Assembly: GCA_910575665.1 (NCBI GenBank)
Contig: CAJTFB010000019.1
Coordinates: 1-64,000 of the forward strand
From: Eubacteriaceae bacterium
GTDB taxonomy: Bacteria; Bacillota; Clostridia; Lachnospirales; Lachnospiraceae
Direction of reading: 5' to 3'
DNA length: 64,000 nt
The translations under genes and the position numbers were made by a program. The notes beneath the pieces were generated by a model that worked only from the letters and a program-made list of their open reading frames with translations, did not search any database and was not told the origin of the DNA. This document shows, in pieces, positions 1-8,258 of this stretch (position 1 is its first letter; each line of letters starts with the position of its first letter).

Positions 1-2
1 GT

Positions 3-419
3 GTTTCCGAGGGGGATTACCTGAATGCGCTGGTGTATGGTGCGGTGGCAGTGGCCGGGATCATCGGGGTGTGCAGGTGGTGGAAGGTAACCTGCCAGGT
101 GGATTATGTGGGTGAGAAGGGGATTGCCAGGTTTGCCGGGGGAGAAAATCCTGGAACAAAAAATCCACTAGCTAACATACAATATACAGATAAAGTGAAA
201 AATCAGATGAAGTTAGGGGATTATCATTCTTTTTCAGAATATGTAGACAAGTTTGGTGCCAATGGTAATATTACAAATATAACTGGAGGAGATGGCGTTG
301 TTAGAATTAAAGTAGAAATACCAGGTGCTTATAGAGGAAGAAACGGGGTATTCCAATATATTATAGATGCTCAACTGTCTTCGAGGCAGTGTTTAGCTGG
401 TCGGCAGCCTGCCGGATGA
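3..419 (+). pseudogene. C-terminal end of a polymorphic toxin-like protein, tail replaced by IS sequence
   Basis: The frame is open to the left edge, so this is the end of a longer protein. Residues just inside the edge form a hydrophobic stretch (VYGAVAVAGIIGV), followed by a compact domain reading roughly YTDKVKNQMKLGDYHSF to VRIKVEIPGAYRGRNGVFQY. This layout, a long body ending in a short variable domain, and the wording of the last domain resemble C-terminal domains of secreted polymorphic toxins (LXG/CDI type); that is recollection of family style and no nuclease motif is seen. After FQYIID, near position 367, the frame runs into the IS110 remnant and ends with unrelated residues, so the native terminus is lost. 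No immunity gene is recognisable directly downstream. Confidence 0.5.
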
Positions 420-885
420 TAAGCTTGGTGGTCTGGTCTTTGGGAAGCACGGGAACAAGCTCTTTTGAGGTTCCGTAGATTTCTTCAGCTTTTGATTTGC
501 TGAAGTTGTACTTCCTGCGGCAGCACCATTTCCGGTAATGCTCCACAAAAGCATTGAGGGACATTTTGCGGACGCAGTCCACATGCCAGTAAGTGGAGGC
601 GAAGTCAACCCACTTCTGGCTGCCGTCCTCGCGGACGGGGCTGTCAAAGTAAGTATTTACTCCGGGAAATGTCTGGTCGAGGATGCCGATTAGATTGTTT
701 TTCATAGCAGTTTTATGCTTCATGTAAAAGGCAAACTGACGGTTCATGGTTTTTAATTGAATGCGTATTTCGTCCATAAGACTATACTGTTTCAATTTCT
801 GCCATCTGTCAAGGGTATAACGTGCTATTTTTATGGCATCTGCTTTGTCAGACTTGACCTTGCGGAGGGAATTATTGATGTGGTA
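361..885 (-). mobile_element. IS110-family transposase remnant (truncated at both ends)
   Basis: The minus strand encodes a stretch beginning LRKVKSDKADAIKIARY and ending RQAADQLNTASKTVEHL. The K-x-D-x-x-DA-x-K-IA pattern and the following helical region are typical of the N-terminal DEDD (RuvC-like) half of IS110/IS1111 transposases. The N-terminal start and the whole C-terminal serine-containing Transposase_20 half are missing. Both edges are abrupt: the left edge lies in the toxin frame at about 367 and the right edge at about 881-886. The fragment cannot encode an active enzyme. Any bridge RNA that once flanked the transposase is not recognisable here. Confidence 0.75.
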
Positions 886-1269
886 TAAAAAAGTTGACAC
901 CCCATTCTCAAGGATTGGGTATATAATCAAGGAATGTTTTAGAGAAGGAGCCAATATTCTAGTGGGAAGTATTACAAAAGGAGGGTGGTCTCTCACATAT
1001 TCGATTGCATCTTATTTTATTTCTAATATGCCGTTTATCCGCACCTCCACATAAGAAAATAAAAAAGGACTGAGTAAATGTTTGGCAGAACACATCATCA
1101 AATATCATTTAAAAAGCGATGATTTATTTAATACTTATCATTCTAATTTACAAAGAAAGAATGTGGATACTGTGATACGATCATTGAAAGTGTGACGGCA
1201 TATCGTAAAGCTCGTTCTATTGGGCATACTATATAGATAGGAACGGAAATTCCAGCATTTACAAAAAAG
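886..1269. other. Gene-poor stretch with short decayed reading frames
   Basis: No convincing gene is seen. One + strand frame ends at about 1054 with a hydrophobic segment (KGGWSLTYSIASYFISNMPF) behind a possible AAGGAG site. Another frame of about 40 codons reads CLAEHIIKYHLKSDDLFNTY and stops near 1192; a third ends IIESVTAYRKARSIGHTI before a stop near 1230. None has a good start or a recognised family. They look like remnants left by insertion and deletion between the IS fragment and the glycopolymer locus. Confidence 0.4.
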
Positions 1270-1299
1270 TTGACGAATCTAGCCGAGTAATGATATAAT
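1270..1299 (+). promoter_or_regulatory. Sigma-A promoter of the glycopolymer locus
   Basis: TTGACG at 1270-1275 and TATAAT at 1294-1299 with an 18-base spacer, about 90 bases before the first export gene. The genes after it are closely spaced, so it probably drives at least the ABC exporter and the tagD-like genes. Confidence 0.7.
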
Positions 1300-1385
1300 C
1301 AAATGATTAAAAAATAAGTTTGACACAGAGATGGCATGGAGCCAATGGGAAAAAGGCTCCAGCACAGATGGAGGACCATAATATT

Positions 1386-2198
1386 ATGTCGCAGGTGATT
1401 AAGAACTTTAACAAATACCGGTATCTGCTTGGGGAACTGGCGAAGAAAAACATCAAGCTCAAATACCGGAGAAGCTATCTGGGAATCATGTGGACGCTGA
1501 TCGAGCCGTTGCTGGTGATGATCGTGCTGAGCGTGGTATTTGGACCGATGCTGGGGAGAAAGGGACAGGATCCCGCTTTTAGGGGGGTGCCCTTTCCAGT
1601 ATATGTACTGACAGGACGGCTTTTGTATTCCTTTTTTTCCTCTTCCACCAACAGCGCTATGCGTTCGATCCGGGCCAATGGCGGAATGATCAAAAAAGTA
1701 TATGTGCCGAAGTACATGTATCCGCTGTCGGGGATTTTGTCCAATTTTGTGATTTTTGTGATCTCCCTGGTGGTGCTTGTGTGTGTGATGGTATTTTTCC
1801 TTGCCACAGGATCTTACAAAGCGCCGATGAATGGCTACATGCTATTGTCCGTGGTGCCGCTGATCAATCTTTTGATGCTGGCGGTGGGAGCGGGACTGGT
1901 TCTGGCTACGCTATGTGTATTTTTCCGGGATATTGAATATTTATGGAGCGTTATGCTGATGCTTATAATGTACTGCAGTGCGATCTTCTATTTTGCCAGC
2001 AGTCTGGGAGATACGACGAGAAAGGTAGTTAAGCTGAACCCGTTATTTGGCATTATTGACAATTTCAGGCGAAGCTTGTTTGGACAACCCTTTGATATGA
2101 CCATGCTTGCCTATACCTTTGGGGTAAGCGCGGTGCTGATCGGTATCGGGATGTTTCTATTCTACCGCAAACAGGATACTTTTATTTTAAATATATGA
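1386..2198 (+). CDS. ABC-2 type polysaccharide/teichoic acid export permease
   Basis: Permease half of an exporter of the TagG/Wzm group, which moves lipid-linked surface polymer across the membrane. The protein has about 270 residues. An amphipathic N-terminus (KKNIKLKYRRSYLGIMWTLIEP) is typical of this family and is followed by about six membrane spans. The ATG at 1386 is chosen because GGAGG lies at 1370-1374 and homology begins directly after it; the frame stays open 22 codons further upstream without a ribosome site. The stop overlaps the region of the downstream ATPase, its obvious partner. The substrate is inferred from neighbours that handle CDP-glycerol, not from the permease itself. 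Confidence 0.88.
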   Translation: MSQVIKNFNKYRYLLGELAKKNIKLKYRRSYLGIMWTLIEPLLVMIVLSVVFGPMLGRKGQDPAFRGVPFPVYVLTGRLLYSFFSSSTNSAMRSIRANGGMIKKVYVPKYMYPLSGILSNFVIFVISLVVLVCVMVFFLATGSYKAPMNGYMLLSVVPLINLLMLAVGAGLVLATLCVFFRDIEYLWSVMLMLIMYCSAIFYFASSLGDTTRKVVKLNPLFGIIDNFRRSLFGQPFDMTMLAYTFGVSAVLIGIGMFLFYRKQDTFILNI

Positions 2199-2230
2199 TG
2201 AGTAATCAACGAACGGAAGGAAGAAGAGCA

Positions 2231-2989
2231 ATGGCGAAGAAGAATCTGGCCCTGAGAGTAAATCATGTCAGCATGAAATTCAATCTCAGCTCCCAGAAAG
2301 TAGATAACATTAAAGAATACATTATAAAGATGATGAAAAAAGAGCTGATGTATCAGGAATTCTGGGCGCTCAAGGATGTGGATTTTGAGATAAAGCGGGG
2401 GGACCGGGTGGGGATACTCGGATTAAACGGCGCCGGTAAGAGCACACTGTTAAAGGTGATCGCGGGAGTGCTCAAGCCCACGGAGGGAAATGTTGACTGC
2501 TATGGAAAGATTGCGCCGCTTCTGGAGCTGGGAGCCGGTTTCGACAAACAGTATACCGGGGCGGAAAACATTTATCTGTACGGTGCGGTGCTGGGCTACA
2601 GCAAAGAATTTATTCAGGAAAAATACGATGAGATCGTTAAGTTCTCAGAATTGGGTAAATTCATCGATGTTCCGGTAAAAAATTATTCGTCGGGAATGAA
2701 GTCGAGACTCGGATTTTCCATCGCTACTGTGGTGGAGCCGGAGATCCTCATATTGGATGAGGTGCTCAGTGTGGGCGACAAGCGTTTTCGGAAAAAATGT
2801 GAGGCACGTATCCAGAGCATGTTTGACAAGGGCGTGACAGTGCTTTTTGTATCCCATTCCACGGATCAGGTATTACGGATGTGCAATAAGGGAATTCTGT
2901 TAGAGCAGGGCAGGCTGATTGCCCAGGGCGATGTGGAGGATGTGGTGGATCTGTATGACGAAAAACTCGGTATGGAACGGGATGATTGA
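2231..2989 (+). CDS. ABC transporter ATPase, TagH/Wzt-type
   Basis: Energises the permease encoded just upstream. In the 252-residue protein Walker A is GLNGAGKST (residues 64-72), the signature is NYSSGMKSR (151-159) and Walker B is EILILDEVLS (171-180). The segment before Walker A (residues 25-45, rich in Lys and Met) matches the insertion seen in polysaccharide-export ATPases. There is no long C-terminal carbohydrate-binding extension such as Wzt proteins have, so it is the short form. The start at 2231 follows GGAAGGAAG; the frame is open 12 codons further upstream, overlapping the permease stop. Translational coupling with the permease is likely. Confidence 0.9.
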   Translation: MAKKNLALRVNHVSMKFNLSSQKVDNIKEYIIKMMKKELMYQEFWALKDVDFEIKRGDRVGILGLNGAGKSTLLKVIAGVLKPTEGNVDCYGKIAPLLELGAGFDKQYTGAENIYLYGAVLGYSKEFIQEKYDEIVKFSELGKFIDVPVKNYSSGMKSRLGFSIATVVEPEILILDEVLSVGDKRFRKKCEARIQSMFDKGVTVLFVSHSTDQVLRMCNKGILLEQGRLIAQGDVEDVVDLYDEKLGMERDD

Positions 2990-3035
2990 GAATTTTGGAT
3001 GATTGTTAGTTTAGATACGCAGAATGGAGGATAAA

Positions 3036-3437
3036 ATGAAAAAGGTAATTACTTATGGTACGTATGATCTGCTTCATGTGGGGCACATCAATCTGCTTCG
3101 CCGCGCCAAGGCGCTTGGGGATTATCTGATCGTAGTGGTTTCCAGTGATGAATTCAATGCGGGAAAAGGAAAAAAAGCATATCATTCCTTTGAGGACCGA
3201 AAGATCATACTCGAAGCGATCAAGTACGTAGATGAGGTGCTGCCAGAATATACCTGGGAGCAGAAGATTGATGATGTGGTGAACAATGATGTGGATGTAT
3301 TTGTGATGGGAGATGACTGGGAAGGTAAATTTGATTTTCTGAAAGATTACTGCGAAGTGGTTTACCTTCCGAGAACAGAGGGAATCTCTACATCAAAGAT
3401 AAAGGAAGATCTGGGATTTAGTAAAGAAAATGATTAA
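3036..3437 (+). CDS. tagD: Glycerol-3-phosphate cytidylyltransferase
   Basis: Makes CDP-glycerol from CTP and glycerol-3-phosphate, the activated donor for glycerol-phosphate polymers. At 133 residues it has the usual TagD/TarD length. The nucleotidyltransferase signature GTYDLLHVGH (residues 8-17, HxGH at 14-17) and the C-terminal RTEGISTSKI motif are intact. The ATG at 3036 is preceded by GGAGG at about 3026. The last codons overlap the next gene, a CDP-glycerol transferase, by 8 bases, which fits a donor-synthesis/donor-use pair. Related ethanolamine-phosphate or FAD synthetase-like cytidylyltransferases are less likely given this neighbour. Confidence 0.9.
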   Translation: MKKVITYGTYDLLHVGHINLLRRAKALGDYLIVVVSSDEFNAGKGKKAYHSFEDRKIILEAIKYVDEVLPEYTWEQKIDDVVNNDVDVFVMGDDWEGKFDFLKDYCEVVYLPRTEGISTSKIKEDLGFSKEND

Positions 3438-4527
3438 AAAAGCAGGTTATTTATTATTTGCCATGTTCTACTATCTGTCCCGCCTATTCCCCAGAGACCG
3501 CAAAAAGATATTTCTTGTGGCCACCCATGATGACAGCCCGGAGGGGAATATAGGGATCGCCGCGGAGGCGATCCAGCAGAGAGGGGAAGGATACCACCTG
3601 ATCTGGTTTACGAGAGAGGACCGGATCACGGATCCGATTAACTTTTTTATTCGAAAAGCATATCATCTAGCCACGGCTTCTTATGTATTTCTGGACAATG
3701 AATTTCTGCCGATGGCGTATCTTCGGTTTTCTAAATCGGTAAAAGTCGTACAGCTTTGGCACGGAACCGGAACCATAAAAAAATTTGGACAGGATGTGAA
3801 CATGGGCGCTCTGGGGAGGCTGGAGTACCTCGCCAATCAGAACATTACCCATCTGATCGTGAACTCCGAAGAAGTGAAAGCAGAGTACGCCAGCGCCTTT
3901 GGAGTGAGTGAAGACAAGATCTATCCCATTGGGCTACCGCGGACAGATCTTCTTCTGGATTCGCATTTTCTGGAGGACAAGAGAGCGCAGTTTTTAGACC
4001 AGTACCCGCAGGTTCGTAGGAAACGTTGTATTTTATATGCACCCACCTTCCGGGATAGTGAGGTGGACTCACCGAGGATTCATTTAGATTTGAAAAAAAT
4101 GTCAGATCAAATGGGTTCGGAGGATGTGCTTCTGATTCGTCTGCATCCTCATGTGGCACAGAAGATTTCCTGGGAAGAGGATAGATGGGACAATATCATA
4201 AATGTATCTGAATATCCGGGAGTTACGACGCTGCTGGCGACAGCGGACGTGCTTATCACAGACTATTCCTCGATTGTGTTCGAGTACTGTCTCCGCGAGA
4301 AACCGATGATTTTTTATGCTTATGATCTGGAGCATTTTGAAAAAGAGGGAAGAAGTTTTTACAGGGATTACCGCAGCTTTGTGCCTGGAAAAGTTGTGCG
4401 GAGTACAGAAGAAGTACTGAAGTGTTTGCAAATGGCGGGCGAGAATAAGTCGGCTGCCTTTACAAAACAAATGTTTGACAAATTGGATGGAAATGCCACA
4501 TTACGACTTTTGGAATTGATTTTTTGA
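3430..4527 (+). CDS. CDP-glycerol:polyol glycerophosphotransferase (TagB/TagF type)
   Basis: Transfers glycerol-phosphate from CDP-glycerol to a membrane-linked acceptor. At 365 residues it is the short, single-domain form. Catalytic landmarks of the Glyphos_transf fold are present: LWHGTGTIKKFG (residues 109-120, with His111), RLHPH (237-241) and TDYSSIVFEY (277-286). The N-terminus is hydrophobic and basic and may associate with the membrane. Translation starts inside the end of tagD, so coupling is likely. Its short length suggests a priming (TagB-like) or single-addition role rather than long-chain polymerisation; this is inference. Confidence 0.88.
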   Translation: MIKKAGYLLFAMFYYLSRLFPRDRKKIFLVATHDDSPEGNIGIAAEAIQQRGEGYHLIWFTREDRITDPINFFIRKAYHLATASYVFLDNEFLPMAYLRFSKSVKVVQLWHGTGTIKKFGQDVNMGALGRLEYLANQNITHLIVNSEEVKAEYASAFGVSEDKIYPIGLPRTDLLLDSHFLEDKRAQFLDQYPQVRRKRCILYAPTFRDSEVDSPRIHLDLKKMSDQMGSEDVLLIRLHPHVAQKISWEEDRWDNIINVSEYPGVTTLLATADVLITDYSSIVFEYCLREKPMIFYAYDLEHFEKEGRSFYRDYRSFVPGKVVRSTEEVLKCLQMAGENKSAAFTKQMFDKLDGNATLRLLELIF

Positions 4528-4544
4528 TCTTTTTGGTATATAAT
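4516..4544 (+). promoter_or_regulatory. Promoter before the LCP gene
   Basis: TTGATT at 4516-4521, 17-base spacer, TATAAT at 4539-4544. It overlaps the stop codon of the glycerophosphotransferase and would start a transcript about 100 bases before the LCP start. Confidence 0.65.
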
Positions 4545-4648
4545 AAAAATGTTCTGGGTCCTTGAGGAAGGAACTGGGAAAATACAGACAGCCTGGCGGT
4601 GTCGTTTTAGAAGCTGCTGGGAGAAGAAAAAATGTGGAGGGATGTTTC

Positions 4649-6163
4649 TTGAAATCTTTGTTGAGCAGAAAGATAAGTATTGTTTTTCTTGTGATCCAGC
4701 TGCTGGTGAGTGCAGGGCTGGTCGGGATTGCTTTCTATGTCGATCTCTTTTCGACAAAATATATGGTGGCGTTGATCGGGATCTGTGTGTTTTTCCTTGC
4801 CTATGCGGTCATTAGCCAGATGACAGACAAGAGCCGTATCATTGGGCGGATTCTTTGTGTTGTGATTTGTTTGTTTTACGCCGGAGGCGGTTACTACTGT
4901 ATCAATACCTACTCGGCGATTGATGAGATGGCGGATCAGCAGGTGAAGGTGGATCAGATTTCCTGTATTGTAATGAAAGATGATCCGGCACAGAGCATTT
5001 ACGACACAAAGGAGTATAAATTTGGAATCCTGGATGTGAACGATCGTGCCAACACAGACAAGATGCTGGCAGAGGTACAAAAGGCGATTGGGCAGGAGCC
5101 TTTAAAGGTAGAGTATCGGGACAACGATACGCTGATCGATGCGCTCTATGCGAAAGATGTCAATGCCATCGTGATCAATGAGGCGAACCGCAATTTGATC
5201 GAGGATTATTATAAGACCTTTTCGGAAGACACGAGGGTTCTCAATACCCATCATGTAGAGACGGTCATTGAAGAAAAAGAGCAGCTGGATGATATCACAA
5301 CAACGCCATTCAATATCTACTTGAGTGGTAACGATGAGTATGGTGATATCAAGACTACCAGCCGGAGTGATGTTAACATTATCATGACAGTAAATCCGAA
5401 TACGAAGGAGATCCTTCTTACCTCTACACCGAGAGATTATTATGTACCGCTCTCTGTGTCAAACGGAATACCGGATAAGCTGACCCATGCGGGAACCCAC
5501 GGTGTGGACTGCTCTGTGAAGACGCTGGAGATGCTGTATGATATAGATATTGATTATTATCTGAGAGTAAACTTTACTAGTTTCAAGAAGATTGTGGATC
5601 TGCTGGGAGGAGTGAAAGTTTATTCAGACTTTGATTTCACTTCTGACTGGGGCCCAAGCTTTAAGAAGGGTTATAACCATGTAAATGGTAAACAGGCTTT
5701 GGCGTTTTGCCGGGAGAGACATCACTTTGCCACTGGTGATGCCCAGAGGGGTCGGAACCACCAGCATATGATCGAGGCGATATTAAATAAGGCGATGTCA
5801 CCAAACATCCTGCCGAAATATACAAAACTTCTGAAGACAGCTTCTAAGAGTTTCCAGACGAATATGTCTACGAAGGAAATCACATCTCTTGTGAAGATGC
5901 AGCTGGATGACATGTCCCAGTGGAAGATCAGATATGCAAATGCCACCGGTACAGGTTCGAAGAAGACGACCTTTGCCTACCAGTCCCGTCGGCTGTGGGT
6001 ATGCGAGCCAGATTATGATTCCGTGGCGAAGATTACCAAGAAGATCAAACATCTGTTGAAGGCTACACCGGACTCCGAAGAGGAGGAAAAGGATAATAAA
6101 GATGATAAGGATAATACAAATGACAATACCTCTTCTCAAAGCCTTCCCGGATTTAAAAACTGA
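4649..6163 (+). CDS. LytR-CpsA-Psr (LCP) family cell-wall polymer ligase
   Basis: LCP proteins move the finished polymer from undecaprenyl phosphate to peptidoglycan outside the membrane. The N-terminus has three hydrophobic segments, then an accessory extracellular domain (about residues 85-215) and an LCP domain with STPRDYYV, DLLGGVKV and ALAFCRERH, which carry the conserved Arg and Asp residues. The C-terminal tail is an Asp/Glu/Lys-rich low-complexity stretch. The TTG at 4649 is chosen because GGAGG (4636-4640) sits 8 bases upstream; the open frame before it has no good site. About 504 residues. Its position in a glycopolymer locus fits attachment of that polymer. Confidence 0.88.
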   Translation: MKSLLSRKISIVFLVIQLLVSAGLVGIAFYVDLFSTKYMVALIGICVFFLAYAVISQMTDKSRIIGRILCVVICLFYAGGGYYCINTYSAIDEMADQQVKVDQISCIVMKDDPAQSIYDTKEYKFGILDVNDRANTDKMLAEVQKAIGQEPLKVEYRDNDTLIDALYAKDVNAIVINEANRNLIEDYYKTFSEDTRVLNTHHVETVIEEKEQLDDITTTPFNIYLSGNDEYGDIKTTSRSDVNIIMTVNPNTKEILLTSTPRDYYVPLSVSNGIPDKLTHAGTHGVDCSVKTLEMLYDIDIDYYLRVNFTSFKKIVDLLGGVKVYSDFDFTSDWGPSFKKGYNHVNGKQALAFCRERHHFATGDAQRGRNHQHMIEAILNKAMSPNILPKYTKLLKTASKSFQTNMSTKEITSLVKMQLDDMSQWKIRYANATGTGSKKTTFAYQSRRLWVCEPDYDSVAKITKKIKHLLKATPDSEEEEKDNKDDKDNTNDNTSSQSLPGFKN

Positions 6164-6210
6164 GAAACTGATCAACTGTCCGTGATCGGGGCTTTGACAG
6201 GAAATATATC

Positions 6211-6250
6211 ACAGGGGATTCCGCTGCTGCCAGCAGGAATCTCCTGTTTT
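6211..6250 (+). terminator. Intrinsic terminator after the LCP gene
   Basis: Long hairpin in which ACAGGGGATTCC pairs with GGAATCTCCTGT (one G-T wobble), an inner TGCT/AGCA stem, and a run of T at 6246-6250. It lies between the LCP stop and the aminotransferase start, so it may divide the locus into two transcripts or act as a partial stop. Confidence 0.7.
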
Positions 6251-6280
6251 CAATACTGGTACAACGAAAGGAGACAGGAT

Positions 6281-7510
6281 ATGAAGATTTCATTCTCACC
6301 ACCGGATATCACGGAAGAAGAGATTGAAGAGGTGGCAGATACCCTTCGTTCCGGATGGATTACCACGGGACCTAAGACGAAAGAATTCGAGCGTCAGATC
6401 GCAGCGTGGTGCCAGACGCCGAAAGCGGTATGCCTAAACTCCGCCACGGCATGTATGGAGATGACGCTGCGGCTGTTTGGCATTGGTCCGGGGGATGAGG
6501 TGATCACCAGTGCCTATACTTATACGGCTACAGCGAGTGCTATATGTCATACTGGAGCCAAGCTGGTACTGGTGGATACAGCGCAGGATTCCTTTGAGAT
6601 GGACTATGGCCAGTTAGAGGAGCGGATCACTCCTGCCACAAAAGCGGTGATGCCAGTGGATATCGCCGGGGTGCCCTGTGATTACAGGCGGATCTATGAC
6701 ATCATAGAGAGAAAGAAGAAGATATTTAGATCGGGAGATAATAAATACCAGAAAGCACTGGGGCGGATTCTTGTGCTGGCTGACTGTGCCCACGGCTTTG
6801 GCGCCAGGGTTGGAGAGAAGCCGGCAGGACAGTTTGCAGATTTTACTTCTTTTTCTTTTCACGCGGTAAAAAATCTGACCACCGCTGAGGGGGGAGCTGT
6901 GGTTTGGAGGGATATTGACGGAATCGACTCGGAGGACATTTATCGGGAATTCATGTTGCTCTCTCTGCACGGTCAGTCCAAGGACGCGCTGGCAAAGACA
7001 AAGGCGGGGGCCTGGGAATATGATATCCTGTCGCCGGCGTATAAATGCAACATGACGGATGTTCAGGCGGCCATCGGATTGGTTCAGCTCAAGAGATATC
7101 TGGAGCTTCTGGCTAAGCGTCGCCAATTGATCAGGCTCTATGATCAGGGGATAAAAAGAATCAATGAAAAGCTGAAAGAATTCGAATGCAGAAGTCTTGT
7201 TCATTATGATGGGGAGAACTGTTCCAGTGGTCATCTATACCTGCTGCGGATCCTGGGCTGTACATTGGAAGAGCGGAATCTTTTGATTGAGAGGATGGCA
7301 GAACAGGGAGTGGCAGCAAATGTTCATTACAAGCCCCTTCCGATGCTGACGGCCTATAAAAATATGGGGTTTGACATCAAAGACTTTCCTCGTGCTTTTC
7401 ATGTATTTGAGAATGAGATCAGTCTACCGCTGCATACCCTATTAAAAGAAAAAGAAGTGGATTATGTGCTGGGCGTGTTAGAACAGGAGTTGTTGACGTT
7501 GGATCATTAA
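6281..7510 (+). CDS. DegT/DnrJ/EryC1/StrS-family PLP aminotransferase
   Basis: Probably aminates a nucleotide-linked keto-sugar to give an amino sugar for the surface polymer. The 409-residue length is normal. The PLP lysine is in SFHAVKNLTTAEGG (Lys197), the pyridine-nitrogen aspartate in LADCAHGFGA (Asp168), and the early GWITTGPKTKEFE motif is typical of the family. The start at 6281 follows AAAGGAG. A charged insert, about residues 143-160 (ERKKKIFRSGDNKYQ), is longer than in many relatives. No sugar dehydratase supplying the keto-sugar lies in this window, so the exact substrate is open. Confidence 0.85.
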   Translation: MKISFSPPDITEEEIEEVADTLRSGWITTGPKTKEFERQIAAWCQTPKAVCLNSATACMEMTLRLFGIGPGDEVITSAYTYTATASAICHTGAKLVLVDTAQDSFEMDYGQLEERITPATKAVMPVDIAGVPCDYRRIYDIIERKKKIFRSGDNKYQKALGRILVLADCAHGFGARVGEKPAGQFADFTSFSFHAVKNLTTAEGGAVVWRDIDGIDSEDIYREFMLLSLHGQSKDALAKTKAGAWEYDILSPAYKCNMTDVQAAIGLVQLKRYLELLAKRRQLIRLYDQGIKRINEKLKEFECRSLVHYDGENCSSGHLYLLRILGCTLEERNLLIERMAEQGVAANVHYKPLPMLTAYKNMGFDIKDFPRAFHVFENEISLPLHTLLKEKEVDYVLGVLEQELLTLDH

Positions 7511-7553
7511 GGATCGCTGGCACAGTGCACGAAATGGAGAATGGGAGAGGGAT

Positions 7554-8234
7554 ATGAGAAAATGGGAGCATCTTCCTGATGAGATGCGAAATCAGGAAGT
7601 ATTGTATTATTATGAAGAATTGAAAAAAAAGTGGGGGGCGCTGGTAGCAAAACGCTGTTTTGACGTGTTCATGTCCCTGTTGCTGCTGATCGTATTATTT
7701 CCCTTTATGGTATTGATCGGTATCGCAGTAAAGGCGACGTCACCAGGGGAGGTTATTTTTCGCCAGGTCCGGGTGACTACATATGGAAAGCGGTTTCGGA
7801 TCTACAAGTTTCGTACAATGGTATCGGGGGCATCTGGTCAGGGGTCCCAGGTGACGGTCAGTGGGGATGCTAGAGTGACAGGTATTGGGAAATTTCTACG
7901 AAAAGTGCGGCTGGATGAGCTGCCACAGCTACTGAATATATTAAAGGGTGAGATGTCTTTTGTGGGAACGCGGCCAGAGGTGGAGAAGTATGTGGAGTGT
8001 TACAGCGATGTTATGTATGCAACACTGCTGCTTCCCGCAGGAGTTACTTCCACTGCTAGCATCCAGTATAAGGATGAAGAGCGGCTTTTGTCCCAGGGAA
8101 AGGACGTCGATAAGGTTTACACAAAGGAGATTCTCCCGGCGAAAATGGAGTACAATCTTGAATATCTGAGCCATTACTCCTTTTTCCGGGACATCAGCAT
8201 ATTATTTCAGACAGTGGCGGCTGTGTTGAGATAA
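7554..8234 (+). CDS. Initiating sugar-phosphate transferase (PglC/WcaJ C-terminal type)
   Basis: Transfers a sugar-1-phosphate from a nucleotide sugar to undecaprenyl phosphate, the first membrane step of polymer assembly. The 226-residue protein has one N-terminal membrane segment (about residues 38-60, LLLLIVLFPFMVLIGIAV) followed by the basic FRIYKFRTM and acidic LDELPQLLNILKGEMSFVGT motifs of the bacterial sugar transferase family, ending in the GTRPEV region. It is the short form without a multi-span N-terminus. It is followed after 24 bases by the polymerase-like gene, consistent with one operon. Confidence 0.88.
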   Translation: MRKWEHLPDEMRNQEVLYYYEELKKKWGALVAKRCFDVFMSLLLLIVLFPFMVLIGIAVKATSPGEVIFRQVRVTTYGKRFRIYKFRTMVSGASGQGSQVTVSGDARVTGIGKFLRKVRLDELPQLLNILKGEMSFVGTRPEVEKYVECYSDVMYATLLLPAGVTSTASIQYKDEERLLSQGKDVDKVYTKEILPAKMEYNLEYLSHYSFFRDISILFQTVAAVLR

Positions 8235-8258
8235 AAAGGTTTTTGGAGGAGAAGGAAT

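Noticed and set aside
833-1054. 73-codon + strand frame with a hydrophobic end
   Set aside because: Its first part is antisense to the IS110 remnant and no start site or family is convincing; kept only as decayed sequence.
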